The notes under the pieces were generated by a model, which was not told where the DNA came from, ran no database searches, and saw nothing but the letters and a program-made list of their open reading frames with translations. The position numbers and the translations under genes were made by a program. This document shows positions 1 to 7,988 of a stretch of 64,000 bases of DNA, in pieces; positions within the stretch are counted from its first letter, which is position 1; each line of letters begins with the position of its first letter. This DNA is from Jeotgalibacillus terrae (lineage in GTDB: Bacteria > Bacillota > Bacilli > Bacillales > Jeotgalibacillaceae): positions 1-64,000 of the forward strand of contig NZ_JAFBDK010000010.1 of assembly GCF_016908195.1 (NCBI RefSeq). The letters are read 5' to 3'.

Positions 1-241
1 GTCGCTAACTCTTTTCGACTGTTTGGGGAGGTTCTCCTTTTTTTATGCGCTAAAACGCTTGTGGGCGTTGGGCTGAGAATTATGAAATTCATTCAGGTGT
101 AAATGTTTATAAGTAGACCGGAGATAAAGATTCTTGCGTACAGATCATATTTGATAAAAAAATATTTTCTTCTAACACTTTTTTGAAAATAATAGTAATA
201 TAAAGTTTATATACTAAATATTTGAAAAGGCAGGATGACGA
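1..241. other. Left-edge intergenic region
   Basis: No credible gene is visible. A short GGAG/CTCC hairpin followed by a T run near bases 33-47 could be the terminator of a gene lying outside the window. The AT-rich stretch at 180-220, with TTGAAA and TATACT-like hexamers, may hold the promoter of the downstream dioxygenase gene, but the spacing is poor. Confidence 0.35.
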
Positions 242-949
242 ATGAATAGTACGCCTAACCATGATTTAATTAATGTGGAAGAACAGTTTATGGATGGGTT
301 TAAAACAGAGCCCGAAAAGGCGGCAGAACAGCACCTTTTTGATGCCGTTGGGTCTGTCATGACAGTCGGAGATATGGCGATCCCTTTTGCGAAGCGGCAT
401 ACGTGGCCTCTGGTTGTAGTGTTGGAGGATGTACTAAGCAACGAGGAATGTGATCAGCTGATTCAATTATCGAGCGATCGAATGAAACGTTCAAAAATAA
501 GTAGTGATCGTGTGGTCAATCAAATGAGAACAAGCAGTGGCATGTTCTTTGAGGAGTCGGAAAATGATCTGATCCAAACCATTGAAAAGCGTCTTGCTAA
601 GATGATGAATGTCCCTATTGAACACGCAGAGGGTTTGCAAATCTTGAAATATACGCCAGGGCAGGAATACAAAGCACATCATGATTACTTTTTGCCAACG
701 AGTAAAGCAGCTTCAAATAATCGCATCAGCACAATGGTCGTCTATCTGAATGAGGTGGAAGAGGGAGGAGAAACCTACTTTCCTGAATTAAATATCTCTA
801 TTACGCCTCAAAAAGGGTCAGCCGTCTATTTCGAATACTTTTACAACGATGAAGAACTGAACAAAAAGACACTTCATGGTGGAGCACCTGTTATAAAAGG
901 AGAAAAGTGGGTTGCAACACAGTGGATGAGGAGAAAAAGTGTACGGTAA
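242..949 (+). CDS. 2-oxoglutarate/Fe(II)-dependent dioxygenase, prolyl 4-hydroxylase type
   Basis: The 235-residue protein carries the full iron and cosubstrate signature of the P4H superfamily. It has HxD at His146/Asp148 in the AHHDYF stretch, a distal His212, and Lys222 ten residues later, which in this family binds the 2-oxoglutarate carboxylate. The double-stranded beta-helix occupies about residues 55-230. The first 50 residues are not part of the fold and have no signal peptide, so a cytoplasmic enzyme is expected. The start follows AGGATG. Bacillus homologues hydroxylate prolines of collagen-like or translation-related peptides; the substrate here cannot be told from sequence. It stands alone, with no clear operon partner. 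Confidence 0.88.
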   Translation: MNSTPNHDLINVEEQFMDGFKTEPEKAAEQHLFDAVGSVMTVGDMAIPFAKRHTWPLVVVLEDVLSNEECDQLIQLSSDRMKRSKISSDRVVNQMRTSSGMFFEESENDLIQTIEKRLAKMMNVPIEHAEGLQILKYTPGQEYKAHHDYFLPTSKAASNNRISTMVVYLNEVEEGGETYFPELNISITPQKGSAVYFEYFYNDEELNKKTLHGGAPVIKGEKWVATQWMRRKSVR

Positions 950-1299
950 CCAGATCATGGTTAGATGATTCATATCAAGTCCATCGCGTAAGTGAAAGTC
1001 AAAAGTAAGTGAATAAAGCACTTTATAGCATTTCCTGAGCAGAAGCAGGCGTAATAATATTGTTTCTGCTTTTCAGGGCTAAGCTACAGGTGCTTTAAAA
1101 TATGTGTCCTGCCGTATCGGTGTCTGGATAGATGCATACCGGTTTTTTAATCACCTGCATGATGACTTTCACACGCAATTCTTTATATCCTGTTTTAATC
1201 AAATGAATATGCCATGACCAAAAAAGGACGTATCCAGTTAAGTTGGCACTCAGGAAGATGATTTATCTTCTGATAGAGAATGAGTCGCCGATCTCCTCG
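950..1299. other. Intergenic region between dioxygenase and MFS genes
   Basis: There is no convincing gene. Two hairpins with T runs are visible, at about 1037-1071 (GCAGAA paired with TTCTGC) and 1112-1152 (ending ACCGGTTTTTT), which could terminate the dioxygenase transcript. A minus-strand open frame of about 55 codons (roughly 1098-1263) has no start codon or ribosome binding site. It could be a decayed gene tail but cannot be supported as coding. Confidence 0.4.
1265..1283 (+). repeat. Left arm of a 19-bp inverted repeat flanking the MFS/GNAT pair
   Basis: ATCTTCTGATAGAGAATGA here matches the reverse complement of bases 3164-3182 at 18 of 19 positions. The two arms face each other across exactly the MFS and acetyltransferase genes. 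They are 1.9 kb apart, so a simple hairpin is unlikely; terminal repeats of a small cassette or a chance match are the alternatives. Confidence 0.5.
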
Positions 1300-2499
1300 C
1301 TAATACGTATACGACTTCCCGTCATCCAGCTGTTCACTTCCTCGTTCGCCTCTTACCTTTTTTCCATGGAGCAAGTAATACAAAATCAATGATAAGAAAA
1401 TAGTAACGGCCAGAATTTGATACATTCCGCTATAGCCTGTGAAAGGGATCATCGCGCCAAGTAAGGTTGGACCAATCCCATTGCCTAAGTCATAAAAAAT
1501 CATAAATGTAGCTGTAGCCAAACCTACACGCTGTGGTGACGCCTGGCTGATGGCAACTACTTGCGAAATGGATGAAATATTACCAAAACCGAGACCAACC
1601 AATACACCGGACAAAAGTAAAGTCACACTAGTCTCCGTAAAGCTTAGCAGCATCATTCCAAGCCCGAAAAGAATAATAGCTGGGTACATCATTATATTTT
1701 CGCCTTTTTTGTCCACCAATTTCCCTGTAAATGGCCGCGAGATCAGAACTGATGCTGTATATACCATAAAAAAGAAGCTTGCTGTACTGACTAAATTCAA
1801 TTCTATGGCATACAGGTTAATATAAGAGAGAATGCTTGAAAACGAGAAAGTCATAATAAATAAGACTATCGCAATGGGTATTGTTTTATAATCAATTAAA
1901 CAAAAGAATAGTGGCTTCTTTCCCGCAACACTTTCTGTAGGAACCTGCGGAACATTTAAAATAAAAGATGTTCCTAAAATTATGCACCCAAGCACTAGAC
2001 TAAATACAAATATCAGATTGTAATGACCATTTTGTGTTAACATCAGGCCAATGAATGGACCTATACCCGTAGCCAGTGCAGTACTCACTGCAAAATAACT
2101 AATCCCTTCTCCCCGACGTGATTTGGGAATAACGATCGCTACAACAGTTCCTACAACCGTTGTAGCGATACCCACCGATAATCCGTTGAGAAACCGGGTC
2201 AACATTAAGAAGTAAATGCCATAGTTAAGGAAATAAAGTAACACTGTTACTAAAAACAATAGTAATCCATACGTTAATATTGTTTTTGATAGGACTAATC
2301 GGCCTGTAATGAGCCTGCCTATTAATGCACCAATGATAAATACCCCAGCTATCATACCAGATTCACCTGTCGTAGCATGGAATTTATTCACAGCATAAGT
2401 GGTGATCGTAGCATTTAAAAGAAAATAGACGAGGATTAACAGGAAGTTCATTGCTGAAAGTTTGATAAAATCTTTAGTCCAAATCTTATCTGTAGTCAT
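1300..2499 (-). CDS. MFS family transporter
   Basis: This is a 399-residue, very hydrophobic protein with about 12 predicted membrane segments in two halves separated by a charged loop near residues 185-200. That is typical of a drug- or sugar-efflux-type major facilitator. The GRLITGRL stretch after the second segment and GRPFTGKLVDKKG between the halves match the conserved MFS loop 2-3 and 8-9 motifs. The start at 2499 follows AAAGAGG; the frame stays open upstream but would run into the neighbouring gene. It lies 52 bp downstream of an acetyltransferase on the same strand and is probably cotranscribed with it. The substrate is unknown. Confidence 0.85.
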   Translation of the reverse strand: MTTDKIWTKDFIKLSAMNFLLILVYFLLNATITTYAVNKFHATTGESGMIAGVFIIGALIGRLITGRLVLSKTILTYGLLLFLVTVLLYFLNYGIYFLMLTRFLNGLSVGIATTVVGTVVAIVIPKSRRGEGISYFAVSTALATGIGPFIGLMLTQNGHYNLIFVFSLVLGCIILGTSFILNVPQVPTESVAGKKPLFFCLIDYKTIPIAIVLFIMTFSFSSILSYINLYAIELNLVSTASFFFMVYTASVLISRPFTGKLVDKKGENIMMYPAIILFGLGMMLLSFTETSVTLLLSGVLVGLGFGNISSISQVVAISQASPQRVGLATATFMIFYDLGNGIGPTLLGAMIPFTGYSGMYQILAVTIFLSLILYYLLHGKKVRGERGSEQLDDGKSYTY

Positions 2500-2551
2500 T
2501 TCATATCCTCTTTCTATGATTTCTGTACCTACTCGACAAGTATTGGATGTG

Positions 2552-3085
2552 TTAGTTAACTTCTCTGTACCAATCTGATTTATGTTTTTGTAAGTCGTCA
2601 AAGATCCTGCGAATTTCCTGATAGGATACATCGCCGTTTAATACCATCGTTTCGAAGGTTACCTCACCATTTGAGATTAAATGTTGTTGAGATTCAAACC
2701 CGAAGAATTCATAAAAACTCTTTCTTCTGAGGCGCTGATTATAGTTCAGGCTTTCAGGAGTTACTTCCTCGATATTCAGACTAATCCGATAGCCGGAATA
2801 TTGCTCAAGTATCCTGTTAATCGCCACTTTCCCGTACCCTTTATTCTGAAAAGCATTGCTGATTGCCAAATATAAAACATAGACCATGTCTTCGTTAATG
2901 ATCAGATAGTTCATTCCAACCAGCATATTGTCATCATATAACCCGTAAAATAAGTGATCGGTATCATTACTGAGAGAGACCAATTTGTCGAATGGCATCA
3001 TCTCTTCTATAGGAAACGAATCGTGATAGATTTTTTTAATCCCTTCCATATTTTCTTCATTGATCTTTTTTAATTCTAAAGCCAT
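2552..3085 (-). CDS. GNAT family N-acetyltransferase
   Basis: The protein has 177 residues. The acetyl-CoA binding motif A is visible as the beta-strand YVLYLAI followed by QNKGYGK and a helix, the Q/R-x-x-G-x-G pattern of GNAT enzymes, at about residues 70-90. It is cytoplasmic and single-domain, and it is followed closely by an efflux-type MFS gene. That arrangement would fit a modify-and-export resistance pair, but this is an inference from neighbourhood only. The acceptor substrate cannot be inferred. The start has only a weak ribosome binding site (GGAGTGACAGGAT). Confidence 0.82.
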   Translation of the reverse strand: MALELKKINEENMEGIKKIYHDSFPIEEMMPFDKLVSLSNDTDHLFYGLYDDNMLVGMNYLIINEDMVYVLYLAISNAFQNKGYGKVAINRILEQYSGYRISLNIEEVTPESLNYNQRLRRKSFYEFFGFESQQHLISNGEVTFETMVLNGDVSYQEIRRIFDDLQKHKSDWYREVN

Positions 3086-3163
3086 ATCCTGTCACTCCAA
3101 TCTGAGTTTTGTTAAAAGACGTACATTTGTAAATATGCATTTCAGCTTTAAGCTGTCTGGTGT

Positions 3164-3182
3164 TCATTCTCTATTAGAAGAT
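3164..3182 (-). repeat. Right arm of the 19-bp inverted repeat
   Basis: The arm is the reverse complement of the left arm at 1265-1283 with one mismatch. It lies just upstream of the acetyltransferase gene, in its promoter region, so it could alternatively be a regulatory site. Confidence 0.5.
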
Positions 3183-3210
3183 CACCGCAGCCCGCTGATC
3201 ATGAAATAAA

Positions 3211-3252
3211 TAAGAATCTCGTGATTTTGAAAAATATCATCACGAGATTCTT
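3211..3252 (-). terminator. Hairpin downstream of the MBL-fold gene
   Basis: A perfect 15-bp stem (TAAGAATCTCGTGAT and its complement) encloses a 12-base loop. On the minus strand it is followed by TTATTTATTT, so it probably ends the transcript of the hydrolase gene that stops at 3332. Confidence 0.7.
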
Positions 3253-3331
3253 ATAGGTTTAAAGAGTAAATGAATGATTAAAAAATGGGATAAAACAAAA
3301 TGAACATGCCGGTGTCTGGACGTCCTTCAGT

Positions 3332-4090
3332 TTAAAATGTGTAAGATTCGCCGTCTTCCGGTACTGAGAGGCTCCGGGAAAATCCTTTTTCCTCAGCGAA
3401 GCTTTTTAATTCCTGTCTCGATAGTGTCCAGTGGTTAACAGCTTCCATATGAACAGAAATGATGTTAGCGTCAGGAGCCGCTTTATGCACTTCATAGATA
3501 TCTTCTTTCCCCATTACGAGAGAGCCGCCTTCCAGGAATTGATTGTCACCGCCATTTACTACGATGATGTCAGGCTGATGGGTATCAAGCGTTTCCTGAA
3601 CAGCTTCGTACCACACCGTATCCCCTGCCACATACAATGTTTTTTCGTCTTGATCCTTGAAAACAACACCGCAAACATGACCAGCGACCTTCAGGATTTC
3701 TCCTCTTCCATGCTCGCCTTTAGTTTTAATTAACCGGATCCCTTCAAAATCAGTATCTTCCTGCAGTACCTCTACATTCTGAAAGCCGGCTTTTTTCACT
3801 TCTTCAGCATCTTCTTCATTTTGAACAAACATTTTGATCCCTTTTGGCAGGACCTCTTTAGCCTTATCATCAAAGTGGTCGATATGGAGATGAGTAACAA
3901 TCACTGCATCCACGTTAATGATGTCTTCGATGGATGCGGACAGGCTCGTCAAAGGGTTGTTTTGATCCTGTCTTAATGAATTGGGAAAAGGAGGGTATGT
4001 CCCTTTTTCTGATAACATTGGATCTATTAAAAACTTCTTTCCTGCATATTCAACGACCAGTGTGGCATTGCGAATGTGTTGTATATTCAT
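3332..4090 (-). CDS. Metallo-beta-lactamase-fold hydrolase
   Basis: The 252-residue protein carries the metal-binding motif THLHIDH at residues 66-72 (HxHxDH) and later VAGDTVW and VHMEAVNHW, which supply the remaining Asp/His ligands. The fold begins at residue 1 (IQHIRNATLVVEYAGKKFLIDPML), typical of the UPF0173/UlaG-like branch of small soluble MBL hydrolases. No signal peptide is visible. It is transcribed divergently from an Lrp-type regulator across a 131-bp gap, a layout that often means the regulator controls its neighbour. The substrate is unknown. The start has an AAAGGAG site six bases upstream. Confidence 0.86.
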   Translation of the reverse strand: MNIQHIRNATLVVEYAGKKFLIDPMLSEKGTYPPFPNSLRQDQNNPLTSLSASIEDIINVDAVIVTHLHIDHFDDKAKEVLPKGIKMFVQNEEDAEEVKKAGFQNVEVLQEDTDFEGIRLIKTKGEHGRGEILKVAGHVCGVVFKDQDEKTLYVAGDTVWYEAVQETLDTHQPDIIVVNGGDNQFLEGGSLVMGKEDIYEVHKAAPDANIISVHMEAVNHWTLSRQELKSFAEEKGFSRSLSVPEDGESYTF

Positions 4091-4172
4091 AACGATGAAC
4101 TCCTTTATCTTTTGAAATTTTTTCTGAACAATGTATAGTCTAAACTATAGATATATGATGCATACATAGATG

Positions 4173-4204
4173 AAGTAAAGTCTTTTGGCGGTTTGACTTT
4201 ACTT
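4173..4204. promoter_or_regulatory. Dyad in the Lrp/MBL intergenic region
   Basis: A perfect 10-bp inverted repeat, AAGTAAAGTC and GACTTTACTT with 12 bases between, sits directly ahead of the regulator's ribosome binding site. It is a candidate operator for Lrp autoregulation or control of the divergent hydrolase; a leader hairpin is the alternative. Confidence 0.45.
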
Positions 4205-4221
4205 ATAAAGGAGTTAAATGA

Positions 4222-4632
4222 ATGTTAGATCACACTGATATGCATATCCTGAAGGAACTAACTGAGAACAGCCGGATTACAATGAAGGAATTGGGTGAAA
4301 AAGTCCATTTGACTGGACCAGCTACTTCAGCCAGAGTGGCAAAATTAGAGGACAAGGGCATAATTGAGGGGTACACCATTAAAGTGAATCAGCAGAAGAT
4401 GGGGTATCTTGTTCACGCAATTATCCACATCTATACAAAAAGCACAAATCATCAACCATATCTGTCGTTTATAAAAGAACGGGATGAATATGTCATCAGC
4501 AACTATAAAATCAGTGGAGAAACCTGTTATCTTCTTGAATGCAAATTCCCGGATAATCAAATATTAGATGAATTCCTAACAAGGTTGAGCAATGTGGTAA
4601 GCTACAAATTATCCATTGTGATTAACAAGTAG
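4222..4632 (+). CDS. Lrp/AsnC family transcriptional regulator
   Basis: The 136-residue protein begins with the winged helix-turn-helix of Lrp/AsnC proteins (LDHTDMHILKELTENSRIT, then TGPATSARVAKLEDKGII) at residues 1-55. It ends with the RAM ligand-binding domain from about residue 62. It is slightly short for the family (about 140-160). Such proteins act as dimers to octamers and usually sense amino acids; the effector here is unknown. The ribosome binding site is AAAGGAG. It is divergent from the MBL-fold gene and is preceded by a 10-bp dyad that may be its own operator. Confidence 0.88.
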   Translation: MLDHTDMHILKELTENSRITMKELGEKVHLTGPATSARVAKLEDKGIIEGYTIKVNQQKMGYLVHAIIHIYTKSTNHQPYLSFIKERDEYVISNYKISGETCYLLECKFPDNQILDEFLTRLSNVVSYKLSIVINK

Positions 4633-4740
4633 TACATCAATAAACGTATTCATTCTACCAGGAAACCCATTCATGAATGATAGCTGATGAACCAGCCTGC
4701 ACGGCTATTCGTCATAATCGTAACGATGAGAATTTTATTT

Positions 4741-4790
4741 AAAGCCCGGGAACCCACCTCCATATTAAGCGGAGCGGTCCCGGGCTTTTT
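4741..4790. terminator. Terminator between convergent genes
   Basis: AAAGCCCGGGA pairs with TCCCGGGCTTTTT across a 26-base loop. It ends the Lrp gene and probably also the convergent amidohydrolase gene, although the T run is better on the plus strand. Confidence 0.85.
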
Positions 4791-4815
4791 AAGCTATATT
4801 GGTTCATCATCGGCT

Positions 4816-6036
4816 TTACAATGATCTTTCCATTAAAAACTGCTTCCCTTTCCCAAACACCAACTGTATAGACTTCCTCCTCGCAATCGCTTCTGCACTG
4901 CACGTCGCGTCAATAAACATAAAGGAAGCAGTATCACCTGGCTTTGGCCATTGCTGCTGACCTTCTGCTGATAGAGTGGTGATACCGCCAGTTGCATATT
5001 TCAGTAACTGGTTTAACCCCACTTCATCACTGATCCCGAAGCGTTCTCCGAGTGTGGCAAGCTTGTCGATCGTATTGCCGGTGCCAAAAGGTGACCAGTG
5101 ATCGGTGATGCTGTCATGGCCCACTGAGACTGGAATCCCTGCTTCCCATAAGGACGGGATCGGAATCGTGGGGCGATTGATTGGTACAGTGGTCGTCACA
5201 TCGATTTTTGCGTCACTGAGTATCCGGGTAAGCTGCTGCAGACGTTTTTCATTCAGATCTCCAAGCGCCAGTGCATGACTGACTGTGACGCGTCCCTCAT
5301 ATCTATTCTTTTTGACCAAGTCAGCGATTTGCTCCATTTCAAAAGCGCCGAGTGAATCAGGATCATGCAGGTGAATATCAATGTCTTTCTCATAATCCCG
5401 CGCAATCGCAAACATCGTTTCAAGAGACTGATTGATGTTTCTGTCCACGGTTGCAGGGTCCACGCCTCCTACATGAGTGACCCCGTGCTCCATCGCCTGA
5501 CGGACAAGAGATTCAGCATTACTTCTTAAGAGACCGTGCTGCGGGAAAGCGACAATCTCATAAGTCAGGTATGCCTCGTACGCTTTGAGCGCGCGGACTG
5601 TAGCTTTTAGATTTTCAATCCCGGTAACCGGATCAATATTGCAGTGCGTGCGGATATGGGTGTGACCATTTTGCAAAAGCAGTTCAATCATCTTTTTTGC
5701 ACGTTCCTCTGCTACAGGAAGCTGTTCTTTCAGGATGGTCTGTTCTTCTTCAATCCTCGTGAAGATCCCGTTAACAGCAGGCTCCACAGCTTTCCAGGGT
5801 CCTGAGTAATACGTCTTATCAATATGAATATGCATCTCCCGGAAGGCAGGCAGCAACAGTGCACCTTTTGCATCGATTACAGGAAGATTGGTTTGTGCAG
5901 GGTAAGCTGACATCAGCTCAATGATGGTCTCATCCTCAATTTTCAGATGCGCCGTTTCTGTACATGTTTCAGTCACCCGGCTATCGTGATTAAATCCGGT
6001 TTCAATCGTTGCATTCACAATCCAATAAGCATTCAT
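4816..6036 (-). CDS. Amidohydrolase, cytosine deaminase-like
   Basis: The protein has 406 residues. The TIM-barrel metal site is visible in order: MHIHID (His69, His71), HIRTHCNID, IDIHLHD, VTVSHALALG and VSVGHDSITDHWSPFG with the catalytic Asp. This order and the DHWSPFGTG block are typical of CodA-type cytosine/isoguanine deaminases and related COG0402 enzymes, which hydrolyse amino groups on ring substrates. The start at 6036 follows GGAGG by six bases; a longer frame has no such site. It is monocistronic, ending at a shared terminator. The exact substrate (cytosine, creatinine or another cyclic amidine) cannot be read from sequence. Confidence 0.85.
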   Translation of the reverse strand: MNAYWIVNATIETGFNHDSRVTETCTETAHLKIEDETIIELMSAYPAQTNLPVIDAKGALLLPAFREMHIHIDKTYYSGPWKAVEPAVNGIFTRIEEEQTILKEQLPVAEERAKKMIELLLQNGHTHIRTHCNIDPVTGIENLKATVRALKAYEAYLTYEIVAFPQHGLLRSNAESLVRQAMEHGVTHVGGVDPATVDRNINQSLETMFAIARDYEKDIDIHLHDPDSLGAFEMEQIADLVKKNRYEGRVTVSHALALGDLNEKRLQQLTRILSDAKIDVTTTVPINRPTIPIPSLWEAGIPVSVGHDSITDHWSPFGTGNTIDKLATLGERFGISDEVGLNQLLKYATGGITTLSAEGQQQWPKPGDTASFMFIDATCSAEAIARRKSIQLVFGKGKQFLMERSL

Positions 6037-6174
6037 ATTCTGCCTCCAGTACACTCAATGTTTTATACAATTGTAAAAGACAGGCTGTGATGATCACAAA
6101 CCTTTCTTACATTTTACACGTTCAAAAAAGGTATAATAGAAATCACTATTCACATATATAAAGGAGCATTCACT

Positions 6175-6612
6175 ATGAAAAAACCCCTCATAATTCTCAT
6201 CTTCATCTCTATCTTCCTTGCAGGCTGCCGCAGCAATGAACCAGCAATCACCATGGATAGTGAGGATAGCTATATTAAATACTGGCCTGAGCAGGAGGAA
6301 CTGGAGGTGTCTGTCACATATCAGAGTGAGTCTGATCAGCCAGTCGATTTTTGTGTGGAGCTTCTTTTTGATCACGAGGAATTATGGGACGCGTTTCCTT
6401 ATGAACGATATCTGGTGGCATGTTCTGCAGAAGGTGCTTCCGGGGAAACATCAGGTGAGCTCACGTTTCAGTCTGATCAGGAATTCACAGCCAGCGAAGA
6501 CATCTCTCTTCAAAACGGGATTGACGAAGCATACTTGCCAGGCAATGTGAACGTACGGTTCTATAATACGGATGGAGAGGAATTAATTGAGCCGCTGAAT
6601 GTGTTGGAATAA
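6175..6612 (+). CDS. Putative lipoprotein of unknown function
   Basis: The 145-residue protein has a short lipoprotein signal: Lys-Lys, a hydrophobic stretch and the lipobox LAGC, giving a lipidated Cys18. The mature part is acidic and predicted to be mostly beta-structure, with alternating strands such as LEVSVTYQSE and GNVNVRFYNTDGEE, suggesting a small Ig-like or immunoglobulin-type surface domain. I do not recognise a family. The start has AAAGGAG upstream and a TATAAT hexamer at 6132-6137. It stands alone between the divergent amidohydrolase and fnr. Confidence 0.72.
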   Translation: MKKPLIILIFISIFLAGCRSNEPAITMDSEDSYIKYWPEQEELEVSVTYQSESDQPVDFCVELLFDHEELWDAFPYERYLVACSAEGASGETSGELTFQSDQEFTASEDISLQNGIDEAYLPGNVNVRFYNTDGEELIEPLNVLE

Positions 6613-6638
6613 AGATCAGATTCATGAAATCCCTTTAT

Positions 6639-6658
6639 AAAGATTTTCCAAAATCTTT
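6639..6658. other. Perfect palindrome between lipoprotein and fnr
   Basis: AAAGATTTT and its complement AAAATCTTT are separated by two bases. The tiny loop argues against an ordinary terminator. A dimeric repressor or activator site upstream of fnr is possible, but so is a weak AT-rich terminator for the lipoprotein gene. Confidence 0.4.
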
Positions 6659-6728
6659 CTCCCGGCCAACCAGACCTATGCTATACTTAAACAAATATTA
6701 AAAATACATCTTTAGGGGGCCCGACCAC

Positions 6729-7424
6729 ATGTTTGCAGAAACTCAAACAATTTCAGATGATCTGAAAGAATTACTGTCCCTGCCTCATCATGTAAAGACC
6801 TTTGCTAAAGATCGTTATTTATTCCGTGAAAGTGAACAGATTCAGCATCTGTTTTTTATCACGAAAGGAAAGGTCCAGCTAAGTAAAATGAATTCAGATG
6901 GACGTGAGCTGACGCTTCGGATCTGCGGGCAAAATCAGCTGCTTGGGGAAGTGTATCTGTACGCTGACGATGCGACTTATATGCTGGATGCAAAGGTGAA
7001 AGAGGACGTGGAGTGTTACTTATATCCGATTCATGAGCTGGAGGTGGAGTTTAATCAAAACCCTAAGCTTGCTGCTGCATTTATGAAATGGATGTGCCTG
7101 AATCAGCGGAAGACACAGACCCGATTCCGTGATCTGCTGCTTCATGGTAAGAAAGGTGCGCTTTATTCTACGTTAATCCGTTTATCCAACAGCTACGGGA
7201 TTCAAAAGTCAGAGGGGCTGTTAATTGACGTATCGCTCACCAACCAGGATCTGGCCAACTTTTGCGGAATGGCGCGTGAAGTGGCGAACCGGATGTTATC
7301 CGAGCTGAAAAAACAGGAAGTCATTTCTGTATGTGATGGAAAAATCTTAATCCGAGACCTGACCTATTTAAAAAACGAAATTCAATGTGAAAACTGTCCT
7401 GTGACACTTTGCCGGATAGATTAA
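6729..7424 (+). CDS. fnr: Fnr-type oxygen-sensing regulator (Crp/Fnr family)
   Basis: The 231-residue protein has an N-terminal cyclic-nucleotide-like sensor (residues 20-120), a dimer helix and a C-terminal HTH (TNQDLANFCGMAREVANRML, 171-190). The decisive feature is the C-terminal cluster Cys220-x2-Cys223-x4-Cys228, the spacing of the three iron-sulphur ligands in Bacillus subtilis Fnr. An Asp at 135 in RFRDLL lies where that protein uses Asp141 as fourth ligand. It should therefore hold a [4Fe-4S] cluster and bind DNA when oxygen is low. A terminator follows, and the next operon (ba3-type oxidase) has a perfect TGTGA-N6-TCACA box, making it a likely target. Confidence 0.85.
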   Translation: MFAETQTISDDLKELLSLPHHVKTFAKDRYLFRESEQIQHLFFITKGKVQLSKMNSDGRELTLRICGQNQLLGEVYLYADDATYMLDAKVKEDVECYLYPIHELEVEFNQNPKLAAAFMKWMCLNQRKTQTRFRDLLLHGKKGALYSTLIRLSNSYGIQKSEGLLIDVSLTNQDLANFCGMAREVANRMLSELKKQEVISVCDGKILIRDLTYLKNEIQCENCPVTLCRID

Positions 7425-7426
7425 TG

Positions 7427-7461
7427 AACTACTATTCTCACACCAGAGGATAGTAGTTTTT
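7427..7461 (+). terminator. fnr terminator
   Basis: AACTACTAT and ATAGTAGTT form a stem followed by seven Ts, immediately after the fnr stop codon. Confidence 0.85.
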
Positions 7462-7550
7462 TTATTGCCATTTTTAAATTAAATTAAGCAGAAGTTGTAA
7501 TCAAACGATCTATTTCATAAAGTCATTCAATATATTAATGAAAGTCAAAG

Positions 7551-7672
7551 TGCAGCGAAGCGTAGGACGGTGACTCCGGGACGATTAGTGGGAAGCTGAG
7601 ACCCCGCAACCGAAGGTGAGGAGGCTCAGCAACCACCGTCCGGAAAGCATCCGCCCGAAGCGCAGCGAAACG
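7551..7672. repeat. Structured intergenic repeat of Bacillaceae type
   Basis: This GC-rich block between AT-rich flanks contains GGACGGTGACTCCGGG, GCTGAGACCCCGC, GAGGAGGCTCAGC and CCGTCCGGAAAGC. From memory this is the pattern of a widespread interspersed Bacillaceae intergenic element, in which GCTGAG/CTCAGC and GGACGG/CCGTCC arms pair into a long stem-loop. It has no coding potential. It separates fnr from the oxidase promoter. Other copies would be expected elsewhere in the genome; none is obvious in this window. Confidence 0.65.
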
Positions 7673-7769
7673 ATTAGATAGATTGAACAACGTTTTACTC
7701 CTATCTCTTTTAGAGAAATTTGGCGAAAAAATGAAAGAATCAAAGTTCCGGGTAAATTTTTGTCACAGA

Positions 7770-7785
7770 TGTGACTTTTATCACA
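7770..7785. promoter_or_regulatory. Fnr box of the ba3-type oxidase operon
   Basis: TGTGACTTTTATCACA matches the Bacillus Fnr consensus TGTGA-N6-TCACA at every defined base. It overlaps a second dyad, TCACAGATGTGA, on its left. The box centre is about 70 bases before the first start codon, consistent with activation of a promoter whose -10 lies near 7807-7826. Confidence 0.8.
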
Positions 7786-7847
7786 GTGATCATTACGTGA
7801 TTCCTTTACGCTTAACACAATATAAAAGATCGGCGGGGTGAAATGAA

Positions 7848-7970
7848 GTGACTAAAAAGAAACAGGAACACGAAGAAAACCTGAAAGGCACGTTAATCAG
7901 TGTGTTTTTTGTCGGATTTGTCATCGTCGCAATGTGGGTAGCTGTTTATCTGATGTATTTATCACAATAA
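7848..7970 (+). CDS. Cytochrome c oxidase subunit IIa-like small membrane protein
   Basis: The 40-residue protein starts with GTG after GGCGGGGTGA, with a charged N-terminus (TKKKQEHEEN) followed by a single membrane helix of about 22 residues (VFFVGFVIVAMWVAVYLMYL). Its size, topology and place directly before subunit II match the subunit IIa of ba3-type oxidases (34 residues in Thermus), which packs against subunits I and II. The only ATG nearby (7843) runs into a stop after two codons, which confirms the GTG. It ends 18 bp before the subunit II gene. Confidence 0.8.
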   Translation: MTKKKQEHEENLKGTLISVFFVGFVIVAMWVAVYLMYLSQ

Positions 7971-7988
7971 GCATAAAGGGGAATCACA

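Noticed and set aside
1098-1263. Minus-strand open frame of about 55 codons with protein-like composition downstream of the MFS gene
   Set aside because: It has no start codon or ribosome binding site, and most of it overlaps two terminator-like hairpins.
7551-7672. CRISPR or rRNA/tRNA-like element in the GC-rich block
   Set aside because: There are no regularly spaced identical repeats and no cloverleaf; it is a single stem-loop element.
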